Assembly (NCBI GenBank): GCA_017428635.1
Contig: JAFRQK010000029.1
Location: forward strand, 16,382-80,381
Source: Clostridia bacterium
GTDB lineage: Bacteria > Bacillota > Clostridia > Oscillospirales > CAG-272
DNA length: 64,000 nt
Direction of reading: 5' to 3'
Numbering within the stretch: the stretch's first letter is position 1; each line of letters begins with the position of its first letter. This document shows, one piece after another, positions 24,778 to 32,725 of the stretch. The translations under genes and the position numbers were made by a program. The notes under the pieces are model-generated. The model was not told the origin of the DNA. It was given only the letters and a program-made list of their open reading frames with translations, and did not search any database.

Positions 24778-25902
24778 ATGATCAAAGTCGGAGTAGTCGG
24801 CGCGAGAGCGGAATCGTTCTTCAGCGCGTTCGCCGCGAGAGACGACGCGAAGATCACCGCGGTCTGCGATCTGGACGAAGAGACCGTCGAGGCGATCGGA
24901 GACCGCCTTTCCCTGCCGAAGGAATCGAGATTCAGGATATACGAGGATATGCTCGACCGCGCGGATATAGACGCCGTCCTCATCGCGACGCCGATGCAGT
25001 GCCACGTGCCCCAGGCGATAAAAGCCCTGCAGTCGGGCCGCCACGTGATGTGCGAGGTCACCGCCGCAGTTACGATGGACGAGCTGTGGTGGCTGATCGA
25101 AGCGGTCGAGAAATCGGGCAAGATCTATATGTATTCCGAAAACTACTGCTACACCCCTGAAATGCAGATAGTCAAGGAAATGGCGCGCGCCGGAATGTTC
25201 GGCAAGATCTATTACGCGGAGGGCGAGTACACGCACGACTGTACCGACCTGCGTACCTGGCACGGTCAGGTCGGCTGGAGATCGTACTGGCAGATGGGAA
25301 CGCGCGGAGCGTTCTATCCGACGCACTCCCTCGGCCCCGTTATGCAGTGCTTCGACGACGACGAGAGGATCACGGAGATCGCGTGCTTCTCCTCGGGAAA
25401 CCACAACCCGTACGGTCTGCGAAACGACGACGTGAATCAGGTGATGTGCCGTCTGAAGAGCGGCGGGCTCGTCAAGATCCGCGTGGACACCATATCTCCC
25501 CGTCCGCACGCGCTGACTTACTATCAGATACAGGGTACGAAAGGCTGCTTCGAGGCGCCTCGCACGGGCGGCGATCACGTCGTGGCGGTCGATACCGAGG
25601 AGAATCCCGAGGGCCATACCGCGTGGCGTTCTCTTTACGATTTCAGTTATATGCTTCCCGACCGGTTCAAATCGGGCGCGGGCAGCGGCGCGGGCCACGG
25701 AGGCGGCGACTATTATATCGTCGAGGACTTCGTGACGGCGATAAAGAAAAACGAGACGCCTTACCTGAACGTGTACCGCGCGGCTGAGTGGACCGCGGTC
25801 GCGCTGCTCAGCCAGCTCTCCGTGACGAACAACGGCAGAATTATGGAAATGCCGAACTTCAGACCGGGAATGAGCTGGGAAGAAAAAAGAATCAAGTTAT
25901 AA
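24778..25902 (+). CDS. Gfo/Idh/MocA-family oxidoreductase
   Basis: 374 residues. N-terminal NAD(P)-binding domain (VGVVGARAESFF; note GARAES instead of the usual GxGxxG), then IATPMQCHVPQAIKALQSG and CEVTAAVTMDELWWLIE, where family members usually have the catalytic-site EKP (here EVT). The C-terminal substrate domain starts around 125 (ENYCYTPEMQIVKEMARAG). The unusual nucleotide loop and missing EKP lysine suggest a divergent subgroup, often found next to glycosidases. RBS AAAAGGAG. Monocistronic, with its own promoter and terminator. Confidence 0.85.
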   Translation: MIKVGVVGARAESFFSAFAARDDAKITAVCDLDEETVEAIGDRLSLPKESRFRIYEDMLDRADIDAVLIATPMQCHVPQAIKALQSGRHVMCEVTAAVTMDELWWLIEAVEKSGKIYMYSENYCYTPEMQIVKEMARAGMFGKIYYAEGEYTHDCTDLRTWHGQVGWRSYWQMGTRGAFYPTHSLGPVMQCFDDDERITEIACFSSGNHNPYGLRNDDVNQVMCRLKSGGLVKIRVDTISPRPHALTYYQIQGTKGCFEAPRTGGDHVVAVDTEENPEGHTAWRSLYDFSYMLPDRFKSGAGSGAGHGGGDYYIVEDFVTAIKKNETPYLNVYRAAEWTAVALLSQLSVTNNGRIMEMPNFRPGMSWEEKRIKL

Positions 25903-25905
25903 AAC

Positions 25906-25947
25906 AAAAAAGGCGGCAGGCACCGAAAAGTGCCTGCCGCCTTTTTT
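25906..25947. terminator. Bidirectional intrinsic terminator
   Basis: AAAAAAGGCGGCAGGCAC - cgaaaa - GTGCCTGCCGCCTTTTTT: a perfect 18-base stem counting the A/T arms, between converging genes. Confidence 0.95.
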
Positions 25948-25950
25948 GAT

Positions 25951-26712
25951 CTACATTTCGTTTATCGACTCAACGGCCAGTTTTCCGTCCCTGATCGTTC
26001 CGCTCACTTCAACGAGCGTACCGATCGCGGGGACTTCGCCGTCCCAGATCATATCGATCTCCCACGAATTGTCGTAGTAGGGATCTTCCAGCGAACCTGA
26101 CGATGCGATCCGTCCGTAAGCAAGAAACCGCGCTCCCTCGAAAGACTCCTTACGGTAAATTACGTTGAGCATCTGAACGCGTTCAAGCGTACAACTCAGC
26201 GAACGCATATCCCTCTCGGCGGTAGGTCCCCGATACTCCGTTTTGACTTTGACGGAGGCATCGGTGATCCAGTACCCGTCGAGCGCGTCTTCGCTTGACG
26301 CGAAAGTACCCGACGCGACCACGAGAGACCCGACGGGAGGAAGGGATCCGGCATCCTGCGGGACGATCTCCCACTGCCAGTCGCAGCATTTGGTCTGGTC
26401 GTAATAGCCCCAGACGTAATAGCGCATCTTTCCGTTATACGCGTCGTAGATGCTTGCGAGGACGCCCTCTTTCTCGACTTTTTTCCCGTCCGCTTCTTTG
26501 CCGTAATCGGCGTAGAAAACGTTCTGATAAAGAAGATATTCGTCCTGGCTGAAAACCTCGGGGCGTTCATCGGAGGAACCGGTCCCTGATGGTTCCGTCC
26601 CGGAGGGAACCGTTCCCGTCTGTCCGGAAGGAGCGGCGCCGCATCCGGCGCACGTCAGGACCGTGACCGCGGCGAGGACTGCCGACAATATCTTAACTGC
26701 TGTTTTTGACAT
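25951..26712 (-). CDS. Putative lipoprotein
   Basis: 253 residues with signal peptide and lipobox LTCAGC (Cys about 24), then a Ser/Gly/Thr-Pro linker (about 28-50). The body holds two related beta-rich halves, each ending in a motif like VGSLVVASGTF / IGTLVEVSGTI, reminiscent of OB-fold repeats. It includes a CCDWQW cluster. No known family recognised. Only a weak ribosome site is visible before ATG 26712. It may be co-transcribed with the zinc-ribbon gene 40 bp upstream. Confidence 0.7.
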   Translation of the reverse strand: MSKTAVKILSAVLAAVTVLTCAGCGAAPSGQTGTVPSGTEPSGTGSSDERPEVFSQDEYLLYQNVFYADYGKEADGKKVEKEGVLASIYDAYNGKMRYYVWGYYDQTKCCDWQWEIVPQDAGSLPPVGSLVVASGTFASSEDALDGYWITDASVKVKTEYRGPTAERDMRSLSCTLERVQMLNVIYRKESFEGARFLAYGRIASSGSLEDPYYDNSWEIDMIWDGEVPAIGTLVEVSGTIRDGKLAVESINEM

Positions 26713-26752
26713 TTTTCTGATTTCGTCTTTCAGGCGCTGCGCCGGTGGGTAA

Positions 26753-27712
26753 TTAAAGTTTCGTCGTAAAATACTGTCTCGCTCCGCACTTGGTGCAGAA
26801 GACCGCGCTCGCGCTTATCTGCGCCCCGCAGGAGGTACAGAATCTGACCTGCCCGGCCTTTTCTTCCGCTTTGGGAGCTCCGAGTTTCGTACCGCAGCCG
26901 GTACAGAAGATCGCTCCGGGACGGATCTCTTTGCCGCACTTCGGGCAGACGTCCTGTTTCGGCTCGTCGGGCGTGAATGACGGAGCGGCGGGAGCAGGCT
27001 CGGTAAAGGGGTTCTGCGCGATCGGGGGGGGAGTGACCGGCGGTTCAAATTTCGGCGGTTCAACGACCGGAGCGTCAACGACGGGCGCTTCGACGGCCGG
27101 TGGTTCGACCGCGGGCGCCTCGAACGTCGGCGCTTCAACTACGGGATGTTCAACTACCGGGGTCTCAACGACCGGTTCTTCGACGACCGGAGGTTCGACC
27201 GCGGGCGCCTCGAACGTCGGCGCTTCAACGACCGGAGGTTCGACCACGGGCGCCTCGACGACCGGTTCTTCAACGACCGGAGGTTCGATCACGGGCGCCT
27301 CGACGACCGGCTCTTCAACGACCGGAGGTTCGACCACAGGCGCTTCAAACGCGGGTGCTTCAACAACCGGCTCTTCGATAACCGGTTCTTCGACCGCCGG
27401 CGGATCTGTCTCCATTTTCGCTCCGCAAACCGTGCAGAACAACGCGTCGGCGTCAACTATCGCCCCGCACGTGGGGCAGACCTTTCCCTCCGGAGAGGCT
27501 ACTGAGTCCTCGGGTTTTTCAGGGATCTCCGGCGCTTTATTCAGCGGAGCTCCGCAGGAAGTGCAGAATATCGCGTCGGCTTCCACGGGTTTGCCGCAAA
27601 CGGGGCAAATGGGACCTTCCTCTTTCTTTTCAGCCTCGGCGAGAGCTTCCTCAAGCGCCTTTTTTTCCGCCTCAAGAGCAGCGAGTTTCGATTCGATTTC
27701 GTTTCTGTCCAT
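26753..27712 (-). CDS. Zinc-ribbon protein with long Pro/Val/Glu repeat
   Basis: 319 residues from ATG 27712 (AAAGGAG upstream; the open frame back to 27841 covers the promoter). Order: coiled-coil helix (1-30, rich in EALAEAEKK), two double-Cys zinc ribbons (CPVCG..FCTSCG and CPTCG..FCTVCG), then about 130 residues of repeats of the type PVVEEPVVEAP. Two further ribbons follow (CPKCG..FCTGCG and FCTSCG..FCTKCG). No membrane span. Such ribbons hold Zn(2+) and mediate protein contacts; function unknown. The repeat is probably an extended spacer. Confidence 0.82.
   Translation of the reverse strand: MDRNEIESKLAALEAEKKALEEALAEAEKKEEGPICPVCGKPVEADAIFCTSCGAPLNKAPEIPEKPEDSVASPEGKVCPTCGAIVDADALFCTVCGAKMETDPPAVEEPVIEEPVVEAPAFEAPVVEPPVVEEPVVEAPVIEPPVVEEPVVEAPVVEPPVVEAPTFEAPAVEPPVVEEPVVETPVVEHPVVEAPTFEAPAVEPPAVEAPVVDAPVVEPPKFEPPVTPPPIAQNPFTEPAPAAPSFTPDEPKQDVCPKCGKEIRPGAIFCTGCGTKLGAPKAEEKAGQVRFCTSCGAQISASAVFCTKCGARQYFTTKL
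27045..27400 (-). repeat. Coding minisatellite (PVVE repeat)
   Basis: DNA repeats of 15-45 bp inside the zinc-ribbon gene, built from units such as ACGACCGGTTCTTC and GGTTCGACC. One block of about 45 bp (gcctcgaacgtcggcgcttc plus flanks) occurs twice almost unchanged near 27117 and 27207. Such a tract is prone to length change by slippage. Confidence 0.85.
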
Positions 27713-27746
27713 TATGATTCTCCTTTCGGGTTCTTTCTTTGGTTCA

Positions 27747-27775
27747 ATTTTATCACAACGCGAAAAAAATAGCAA
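27747..27775 (-). promoter_or_regulatory. Promoter of the zinc-ribbon gene
   Basis: Minus strand TTGCTA (27770-27775), 17 bp, TAAAAT (27747-27752). Confidence 0.65.
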
Positions 27776-27783
27776 CGGGGTCT

Positions 27784-27812
27784 TTGCCGCAACTCTATTT
27801 TTATGGTAAAAT
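27784..27812 (+). promoter_or_regulatory. Promoter of the macro-HTH gene
   Basis: TTGCCG (27784-27789), 17 bp, TAAAAT (27807-27812) preceded by TATGG. Only 8 bp separate its -35 box from that of the divergent zinc-ribbon gene, so the two promoters may interfere with or co-regulate one another. Confidence 0.65.
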
Positions 27813-27844
27813 ATAGAAAACGAAACGACACGGAGGATCACGGA

Positions 27845-28903
27845 ATGTTCAGGATCGTAACGGACCCCGGCGCCGCCGCGGAATGCGACGCCGTCATATA
27901 CCCGGTAAGGCGCGAACCGGAGACGCGGGTCGCCCGGTTTGCGGGGCGCACCGTACAGCTGCGCTGCATATCTCCCGGGGACGCATGCGCCGTTCCGTCT
28001 TCCGAAGGGGAGAAAAAAACGTTCTGTGCCGTTCTGCCTGACAGAGCGGGCGGCGACGGAGCCGTTTGCGCCGCCGCGGTCATAGCCGGTTTTGAAGAGG
28101 CGGAGCGCGCGGGAGCCGGATCTGTCGCTCTTTTCGCGTCGGGAGCGATCCCGCCGGACGCGCTGTTCGACTTCGTCGTCCCCGCGATCAGAGAATATCT
28201 CGAAGAAAAAGAGGCGGACGCAGTCGTCATAACGGACTCGTCGGCGCGCGAGACGCTGAGGGCGAGGACGCCCGACCTTCTCGCCTCACTTATCTCTCTC
28301 GGCGAGAGCCCTCTGCAGGATTATGAGTGCAGAGCCTCAGGTGCAGCCCCCGCCCCGAAACTCAAAAAAACGAAGAAGATCCGCGAAAAGCGGCTGCGCA
28401 GAGCAAAAAATGAGGCCGCCGCTCCGTCGTTTGAGTCGGAGGAAGCGACGCCCTTCGGCATCGAGTTTGAAAAAGCGGAAACACGGCTTCCGCCGCCCGA
28501 ACTCTGCGCGGACTTCGCAGGCGCGGCAGACGAGGACCTCGAGCGGCTAATAGGTCAGATAGACGAGAGTTTTTCCGAGATGCTCCTCCGTCTCATAGAC
28601 GAGGCGGGGATCACCGACGCGGAGTGCTACAAGCGCGCGAACGTCGACCGCAAACTTTTCTCCAAGATCAGGAGCAACCGTCTTTACAGGCCCAGCAAGC
28701 AGACGGCGGTCGCGTTCGCGATCGCGCTGAAACTCGATCTCGAGGGGACGGCGGACCTTCTTATGAAAGCCGGTTTCGCCCTCTCGCACAGCAGTAAGTT
28801 CGACATCATCGTAGAGTATTACATCTCGCGGGGCGTGTGGGATCTGTTCACGATAAACGAGACCCTTTTCGCGTACGATCAGCCGATGATCGGCTGCGCG
28901 TAA
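27845..28903 (+). CDS. Degenerate macro-domain protein with C-terminal HTH
   Basis: 352 residues from ATG 27845 (GGAGG 7 bp upstream). The first 150 residues align by eye with the macro domains of a common gut-Clostridia fusion family: [20 protein letters not shown] for the first strand, [20 protein letters not shown] for the helix, then [18 protein letters not shown]. The ADP-ribose contacts (NAAN, the GGG loop and SSGIYG) are missing. A charged linker follows. The C-terminal about 110 residues ([31 protein letters not shown]-like [17 protein letters not shown]) are the conserved HTH-like tail. The VWA gene lies about 115 bp downstream. Confidence 0.75.
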   Translation: MFRIVTDPGAAAECDAVIYPVRREPETRVARFAGRTVQLRCISPGDACAVPSSEGEKKTFCAVLPDRAGGDGAVCAAAVIAGFEEAERAGAGSVALFASGAIPPDALFDFVVPAIREYLEEKEADAVVITDSSARETLRARTPDLLASLISLGESPLQDYECRASGAAPAPKLKKTKKIREKRLRRAKNEAAAPSFESEEATPFGIEFEKAETRLPPPELCADFAGAADEDLERLIGQIDESFSEMLLRLIDEAGITDAECYKRANVDRKLFSKIRSNRLYRPSKQTAVAFAIALKLDLEGTADLLMKAGFALSHSSKFDIIVEYYISRGVWDLFTINETLFAYDQPMIGCA

Positions 28904-28955
28904 AACGCGCCTCAAATGTCGCCCGGCAGGCGACCTTCACGATTTCTTTTCGGTA

Positions 28956-28990
28956 TATAATGACGGCGTGATCGGGAAACGGTCACGCCG
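28956..28990 (+). promoter_or_regulatory. -10 box and leader hairpin of the VWA gene
   Basis: TATAAT at 28956-28961 without a clear -35, then CGGCGTGA (28964-28971) pairing with TCACGCCG (28983-28990) almost at the expected transcript start. A 5'-terminal hairpin like this can protect mRNA. Confidence 0.55.
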
Positions 28991-29018
28991 AAAATATTTG
29001 CCGAAAAGGAGATAAAAA

Positions 29019-29669
29019 ATGAAAAAAGAAAACAAAAAGATCACCGAGATGGTATTCATCCTCGACAGAAGCGGGTCGATGGGCGGGCTCGAATCAGACA
29101 CGATAGGCGGCTTCAACTCGATGCTTAAAAAGCAGCGGGAGGAAGAGGGCGAGGCGTTCGTCACGACCGTACTTTTCGACGGGGAAGTCGAGACGCTCCA
29201 CGACAGACTTCCGATAGGCGAGGTCCCCGGGATGACAAAGAAGGAATACTTCGTCCGCGGGTGTACCGCCCTGCTCGACGCGATCGGTTCGACCGTCCGG
29301 CACGTTGAAAAGGTCCACAGGTATATCCGCAAAGAGGACGTGCCCGGTAACGTGGTCTTCGTCATCACGACGGACGGACTTGAGAACGCGAGCAGAGAGT
29401 TCTCGGCGGAAAAGGTCAGGTCGATGATCGAAAAGAAGAAAAAGGAGGGATGGGAATTCCTCTTCATCGGCGCGAACATCGACTCGGTCACTACTGCGGC
29501 GGCGTTCGGCATCAACGAGAGCCGCGCGGTCGACTATCACGCGGACGCCAAAGGGACGAAAGTACTTTACTCCGCGGTCGGTTCGGCGATCACGAAGATG
29601 AGGAAGTGCGCGAAGATCGAAGACAGCTGGGCGCAGGAGATCAGCGAGGATTACAAAAGCCGCAAATAA
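29019..29669 (+). CDS. VWA-domain protein
   Basis: 216 residues, a single von Willebrand A domain without signal or membrane span, hence cytoplasmic. MIDAS residues are complete: DRSGSMGG (Asp-x-Ser-x-Ser), Thr in RGCTALLDAIG and Asp in TTDGLEN. The start follows AAAAGGAGATAAAAA. Family members of this short TerY-like type occur with tellurite/stress loci and with macro-HTH genes. The neighbouring degenerate macro-HTH protein makes a functional pairing plausible, though each has its own promoter. Confidence 0.88.
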   Translation: MKKENKKITEMVFILDRSGSMGGLESDTIGGFNSMLKKQREEEGEAFVTTVLFDGEVETLHDRLPIGEVPGMTKKEYFVRGCTALLDAIGSTVRHVEKVHRYIRKEDVPGNVVFVITTDGLENASREFSAEKVRSMIEKKKKEGWEFLFIGANIDSVTTAAAFGINESRAVDYHADAKGTKVLYSAVGSAITKMRKCAKIEDSWAQEISEDYKSRK

Positions 29670-29688
29670 ACAGATCCGGCACGGTGAT

Positions 29689-29720
29689 AAAAACGGCGGG
29701 GGAGCTTCCCCGCTGTTTTT
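29689..29720 (+). terminator. Intrinsic terminator after the VWA gene
   Basis: AAAAACGGCGGGG - gagctt - CCCCGCTGTTTTT with one G-T pair and a T-run, 20 bp after the stop. Confidence 0.9.
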
Positions 29721-29749
29721 GCGTCTGTTCCGAACATGACTCGTTAAGG

Positions 29750-29777
29750 TTGATTTATTCCCGTTTCATGATATAAT
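29750..29777 (+). promoter_or_regulatory. Promoter of the nucleoside phosphorylase operon
   Basis: TTGATT (29750-29755), 16 bp, TATAAT (29772-29777). Confidence 0.75.
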
Positions 29778-29815
29778 TATAAGAAACGGACGCAAAAAGG
29801 ACGGAGAAACGACAT

Positions 29816-30574
29816 ATGAAGTGGTTTTATCCCGAAGACGATTCCGAACCGACGATCACAGCCCGGGAACAGATCAAAAGCGCGCACAGAGAAAGCGACA
29901 TACGGCTCCCGAAAACCGCGATCGTTTTCTTTATGGGAAGATGCGTGGAATATCTCAGCGAAAAATACGGCGCGGAAGAATACCCGGAACTCTTTCCGCG
30001 CTTCCTTAACCGCTGTCCGATCCGAAAGATCAACGAGTTCGGTCTGTGTTTTCTGAACGGCGGATGCGGCGCGCCGCAGGCCTGCGATACGGTCGAAACG
30101 CTTGCCGCGCTCGGCGTTGAAAACGTCATCGCCGTCGGAATGTTCGGCGCGTTCGATCCGCGGGTCAAGCCGGGGGACGTCATAACGCCTGAAAAGGCTT
30201 TTTCGGAAGAGGGAACTTCTCTCCATTACTACGAATCCATCGATCACGCCGTTCCCGACGGCGATCTGCTGAAACTCTGCTCATCCGTGCTGAAGAAAGA
30301 TACCTATCCGATCGTTTCAACCGACGCCGTATACCGCCAGACGTTTTTCAAAGAACGGCTGTGGCGGGAAAAGGGCGCGGTCGGCGTCGATATGGAGACG
30401 TCCGCGGTATTCAGCGTATCCGGTTATCTCGGAATGAAGGCGGCGGCGATACTGATGGCCTCCGACCTGCATCCGCAAGATCCCGGCGGTCCGAAATGGG
30501 AATGGAAAATGACGCGCGAAATGCGATTCGATCTGGCGGAAAAAAGTATAGCCGTCGCAAAAGAACTGGCGTGA
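29816..30574 (+). CDS. Nucleoside phosphorylase family protein
   Basis: 252 residues of the PNP/UDP family, cleaving a nucleoside with phosphate. Phosphate and ribose-site segments: GGCGAPQACDTVETLAALG (about 81-99), AVGMFGAFDPRVKPGDV and the substrate-binding GVDMETSAVFSV (about 192). The uridine-phosphorylase-like EMETS arrangement (here DMETS) suggests a pyrimidine- or MTA-type substrate, but base specificity is not clear. Start ATG 29816. Followed 43 bp later by ybaK. Confidence 0.85.
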   Translation: MKWFYPEDDSEPTITAREQIKSAHRESDIRLPKTAIVFFMGRCVEYLSEKYGAEEYPELFPRFLNRCPIRKINEFGLCFLNGGCGAPQACDTVETLAALGVENVIAVGMFGAFDPRVKPGDVITPEKAFSEEGTSLHYYESIDHAVPDGDLLKLCSSVLKKDTYPIVSTDAVYRQTFFKERLWREKGAVGVDMETSAVFSVSGYLGMKAAAILMASDLHPQDPGGPKWEWKMTREMRFDLAEKSIAVAKELA

Positions 30575-30617
30575 TCCGCCCGACGGTTCGAAAAAACAAA
30601 CGCGGGAGGTCCCGGCA

Positions 30618-31091
30618 ATGGGAAAAGACGACAAGACGAACGTGATGAGAGTTTTCGATGCGGCGGGGGTGAAGTACGACCACTACTCGTTCGACGCGAA
30701 GCAGAAGAGCGGCGCGGAAGCGGCGCGCGAGATGGGCGCGGATCCGGAGGCCGTCTTCAAAACGCTCGTTACGGTCGGAAAAACGGGCGAGCATTACGTC
30801 TTTATGATCCCCGTTCTGCGCGAGCTGGACCTCAAACTCGCCGCGGCCGCGGCAGGCGAGAAAAGCATCGCCATGATCAAAGAAAAAGACCTTTTGCCCC
30901 TGACCGGTTACGTTCACGGCGGATGTTCCCCCGTCGGGATGAAAAAACAGTTCCGCACTTTCATCGACAAAAGCGCGGAACGGTTTGACGTTATTTATTT
31001 CAGCGGCGGAAAAGTCGGCAGACAGGTCTGCCTCGACCCGAGAGATCTCGAAAAAGTGGTCAAGATCGATTATCGGGATCTGTGCGGTTGA
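30618..31091 (+). CDS. ybaK: Cys-tRNA(Pro)/aminoacyl-tRNA deacylase YbaK
   Basis: 157 residues. Hydrolyses Cys-tRNA(Pro) formed by misacylation. YbaK marks: N-terminal MRVFDAAGVKYDHYSFDAK, KTLVTVGKTGEHYVFMIPV, the loop YVHGGCSPVGMKKQF (GG-SP-G-KK) and the end YFSGGKVGRQVCLDP. Lys 47 in VFKTLV matches the catalytic Lys of this family. RBS GGGAGG nine bases upstream. Confidence 0.93.
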   Translation: MGKDDKTNVMRVFDAAGVKYDHYSFDAKQKSGAEAAREMGADPEAVFKTLVTVGKTGEHYVFMIPVLRELDLKLAAAAAGEKSIAMIKEKDLLPLTGYVHGGCSPVGMKKQFRTFIDKSAERFDVIYFSGGKVGRQVCLDPRDLEKVVKIDYRDLCG

Positions 31092-31101
31092 AGCGTTTTA
31101 G

Positions 31102-31365
31102 TCAATTGTCAATTTTAGACTTCTCGTACGCCGCCTTGACGGCGCGGGCGAGCTGATCGGCGCACGACGTAGGCCTTCTGCCGCACGTGTTGCCCTCAAG
31201 CTTTTCGACAATTTGATCGACGGTCCAGCCGTCGAGGATCTTCGAGATCGCCTTGAGGTTGCCGTTGCAGCCGCCTGTAAACGCAATATTGGTGACGACG
31301 TCGCCGTCGAGATCGAACGTGATCTCGGAAGAGCACGTCATTTCGGTCTTGTATCTGTAAGTCAT
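31102..31365 (-). CDS. TSCPD-domain protein (TIGR03905-type)
   Basis: 87 residues. Cysteine-rich small protein related to the C-terminal tail of some vitamin-B12-dependent ribonucleotide reductases: CSSEITFDL, FTGGCNGNLKAISKILDG and the end CGRRPTSCADQLARAV. Four Cys (about 10, 33, 61, 68) may bind a metal. RBS AAAGGAGAG. It has its own consensus promoter and converges on ybaK with a 10-bp gap and no terminator hairpin between them. Confidence 0.88.
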   Translation of the reverse strand: MTYRYKTEMTCSSEITFDLDGDVVTNIAFTGGCNGNLKAISKILDGWTVDQIVEKLEGNTCGRRPTSCADQLARAVKAAYEKSKIDN

Positions 31366-31407
31366 GTTTATCTCTCCTTTCGGACAGTTTTGTTCGAATA
31401 CAACATA

Positions 31408-31436
31408 AATATACTAAAACCGCCCCGAAGTGTCAA
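31408..31436 (-). promoter_or_regulatory. Promoter of the TSCPD gene
   Basis: Minus strand TTGACA (31431-31436), 17 bp, TATATT (31408-31413). Confidence 0.8.
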
Positions 31437-31477
31437 GTGCAGTTTTGAAATTGTTTACTTTTTCAGGGGCGGTTTTG

Positions 31478-31486
31478 TGGTATACT
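31478..31486 (+). promoter_or_regulatory. Extended -10 promoter of the aldo/keto reductase gene
   Basis: TGGTATACT (TGn plus TATACT) 23 bp before the start codon. No convincing -35 hexamer at 17 bp; TTGTTT at 31451-31456 is too far away. Confidence 0.5.
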
Positions 31487-31509
31487 CAAACTGAAAGGCG
31501 GGTGCTGAA

Positions 31510-32616
31510 ATGTACGGTATAAAAAAGAGATTCGGTTTCGGCTGCATGAGACTGCCGATGAAAGACGAAGAACCGGACAGAGAGAGGTTCTCCGAAATGG
31601 TAGACCTTTTCATCGACTCCGGCTTCAACTATTTCGACACGGCGCACGGGTATCACAGGGGGCTGTCGGAGATCGCTCTTCACGACTGCCTCACGACGCG
31701 GTATCCGCGCGAGGCGTACGTGCTGACCGACAAACTGTCCGACAACTTTTTCTCGTCAAGTGAGGAAATCCGTCCGTTTTTCGAGAGCCAGCTTAAAATT
31801 CTCGGCGTCGAATACCTCGATTTTTACCTGATGCACGCTCAGGACGAAACGAACTTTGAGAAATACAAAAAGTGCCGCGCCTACGAGACGGCTTTCGAAT
31901 TAAAAGAAGAAGGAAAGATAAAGCACGTAGGACTCTCTTTCCATGACAGAGCGCCCGTGCTCGAGAAGATACTCAACGAGTATCCGGAGGTCGAGGTCGT
32001 CCAGATACAGCTGAACTACCTCGATTATGAGGATGCGTCCGTCCAGTCGCGCCTTTGCCTCGAGGTCTGCCGTAAGTTCGGAAAACCCGTGATCGTGATG
32101 GAACCCGTCAAGGGCGGGGCTCTCTCAAAAGTGCCGGACGGGGCGGCGGAGATATTCCGCGCGCTCGGCGGCTCGCCCGCGTCGTACGCGCTCCGCTTTG
32201 CTGCGGATCAGAATGGCGTCTTTATGGTCCTCTCGGGTATGAGCGATATTGATATGGTAAAAGAGAATATCGCCGTGATGAGCGATCCCAAGCCGCTGGA
32301 CGTCGAGGAACTCGCGGCGATCGACCGCGTGAGGGAGATCTTCGAGAAACGCCACGCCATTCCCTGCACTTCCTGCCGGTACTGTACGGAGAGGTGCCCC
32401 GTCGGGATACCGATACCGGAGATCTTCTCGTGCCTCAACACAAAGGAAGAATTCGGAACGTGGAACGCAAACTTCTATTATTCCAAGCACACGGCGAGCG
32501 CGCCCAAAGCCTCGGAGTGCCTCGGATGCGGAGCTTGCGAGGACGCGTGCCCGCAGCATATAGAGATCCGTTCCCTGCTCGAGCGCGCCGTTGAGCTGTT
32601 CGAAAAGAAAGACTGA
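31510..32616 (+). CDS. Aldo/keto reductase with two C-terminal 4Fe-4S clusters
   Basis: 368 residues. AKR barrel (1-285): FGFGCMRLPM, catalytic FDTAHGYHRG (Asp and Tyr), Lys in LTDKLS and His in YLMHAQDE. The C-terminal part contains CTSCRYCTERCP (about 284) and CLGCGACEDACP (about 337), i.e. a bacterial ferredoxin-type tail. This fused family is common in anaerobes; its physiological substrate is unsettled, and electron transfer through the Fe-S clusters is assumed. Confidence 0.9.
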   Translation: MYGIKKRFGFGCMRLPMKDEEPDRERFSEMVDLFIDSGFNYFDTAHGYHRGLSEIALHDCLTTRYPREAYVLTDKLSDNFFSSSEEIRPFFESQLKILGVEYLDFYLMHAQDETNFEKYKKCRAYETAFELKEEGKIKHVGLSFHDRAPVLEKILNEYPEVEVVQIQLNYLDYEDASVQSRLCLEVCRKFGKPVIVMEPVKGGALSKVPDGAAEIFRALGGSPASYALRFAADQNGVFMVLSGMSDIDMVKENIAVMSDPKPLDVEELAAIDRVREIFEKRHAIPCTSCRYCTERCPVGIPIPEIFSCLNTKEEFGTWNANFYYSKHTASAPKASECLGCGACEDACPQHIEIRSLLERAVELFEKKD

Positions 32617-32622
32617 CCCGCC

Positions 32623-32656
32623 CGGGGCCGCGAAAGCGGTCCCGAAAAGTTTTTTC
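32623..32656 (+). terminator. Intrinsic terminator after the aldo/keto reductase
   Basis: CGGGGCCGC - gaaa - GCGGTCCCG (nine pairs, GNRA loop), then a run of six T after AAAAG. Confidence 0.75.
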
Positions 32657-32725
32657 GCTTTTTCAATTATTCTTCAATTTTCGGCGGGTATAATCGGGTC
32701 ACAAAACAAAAGGAGCGTGATCTTT

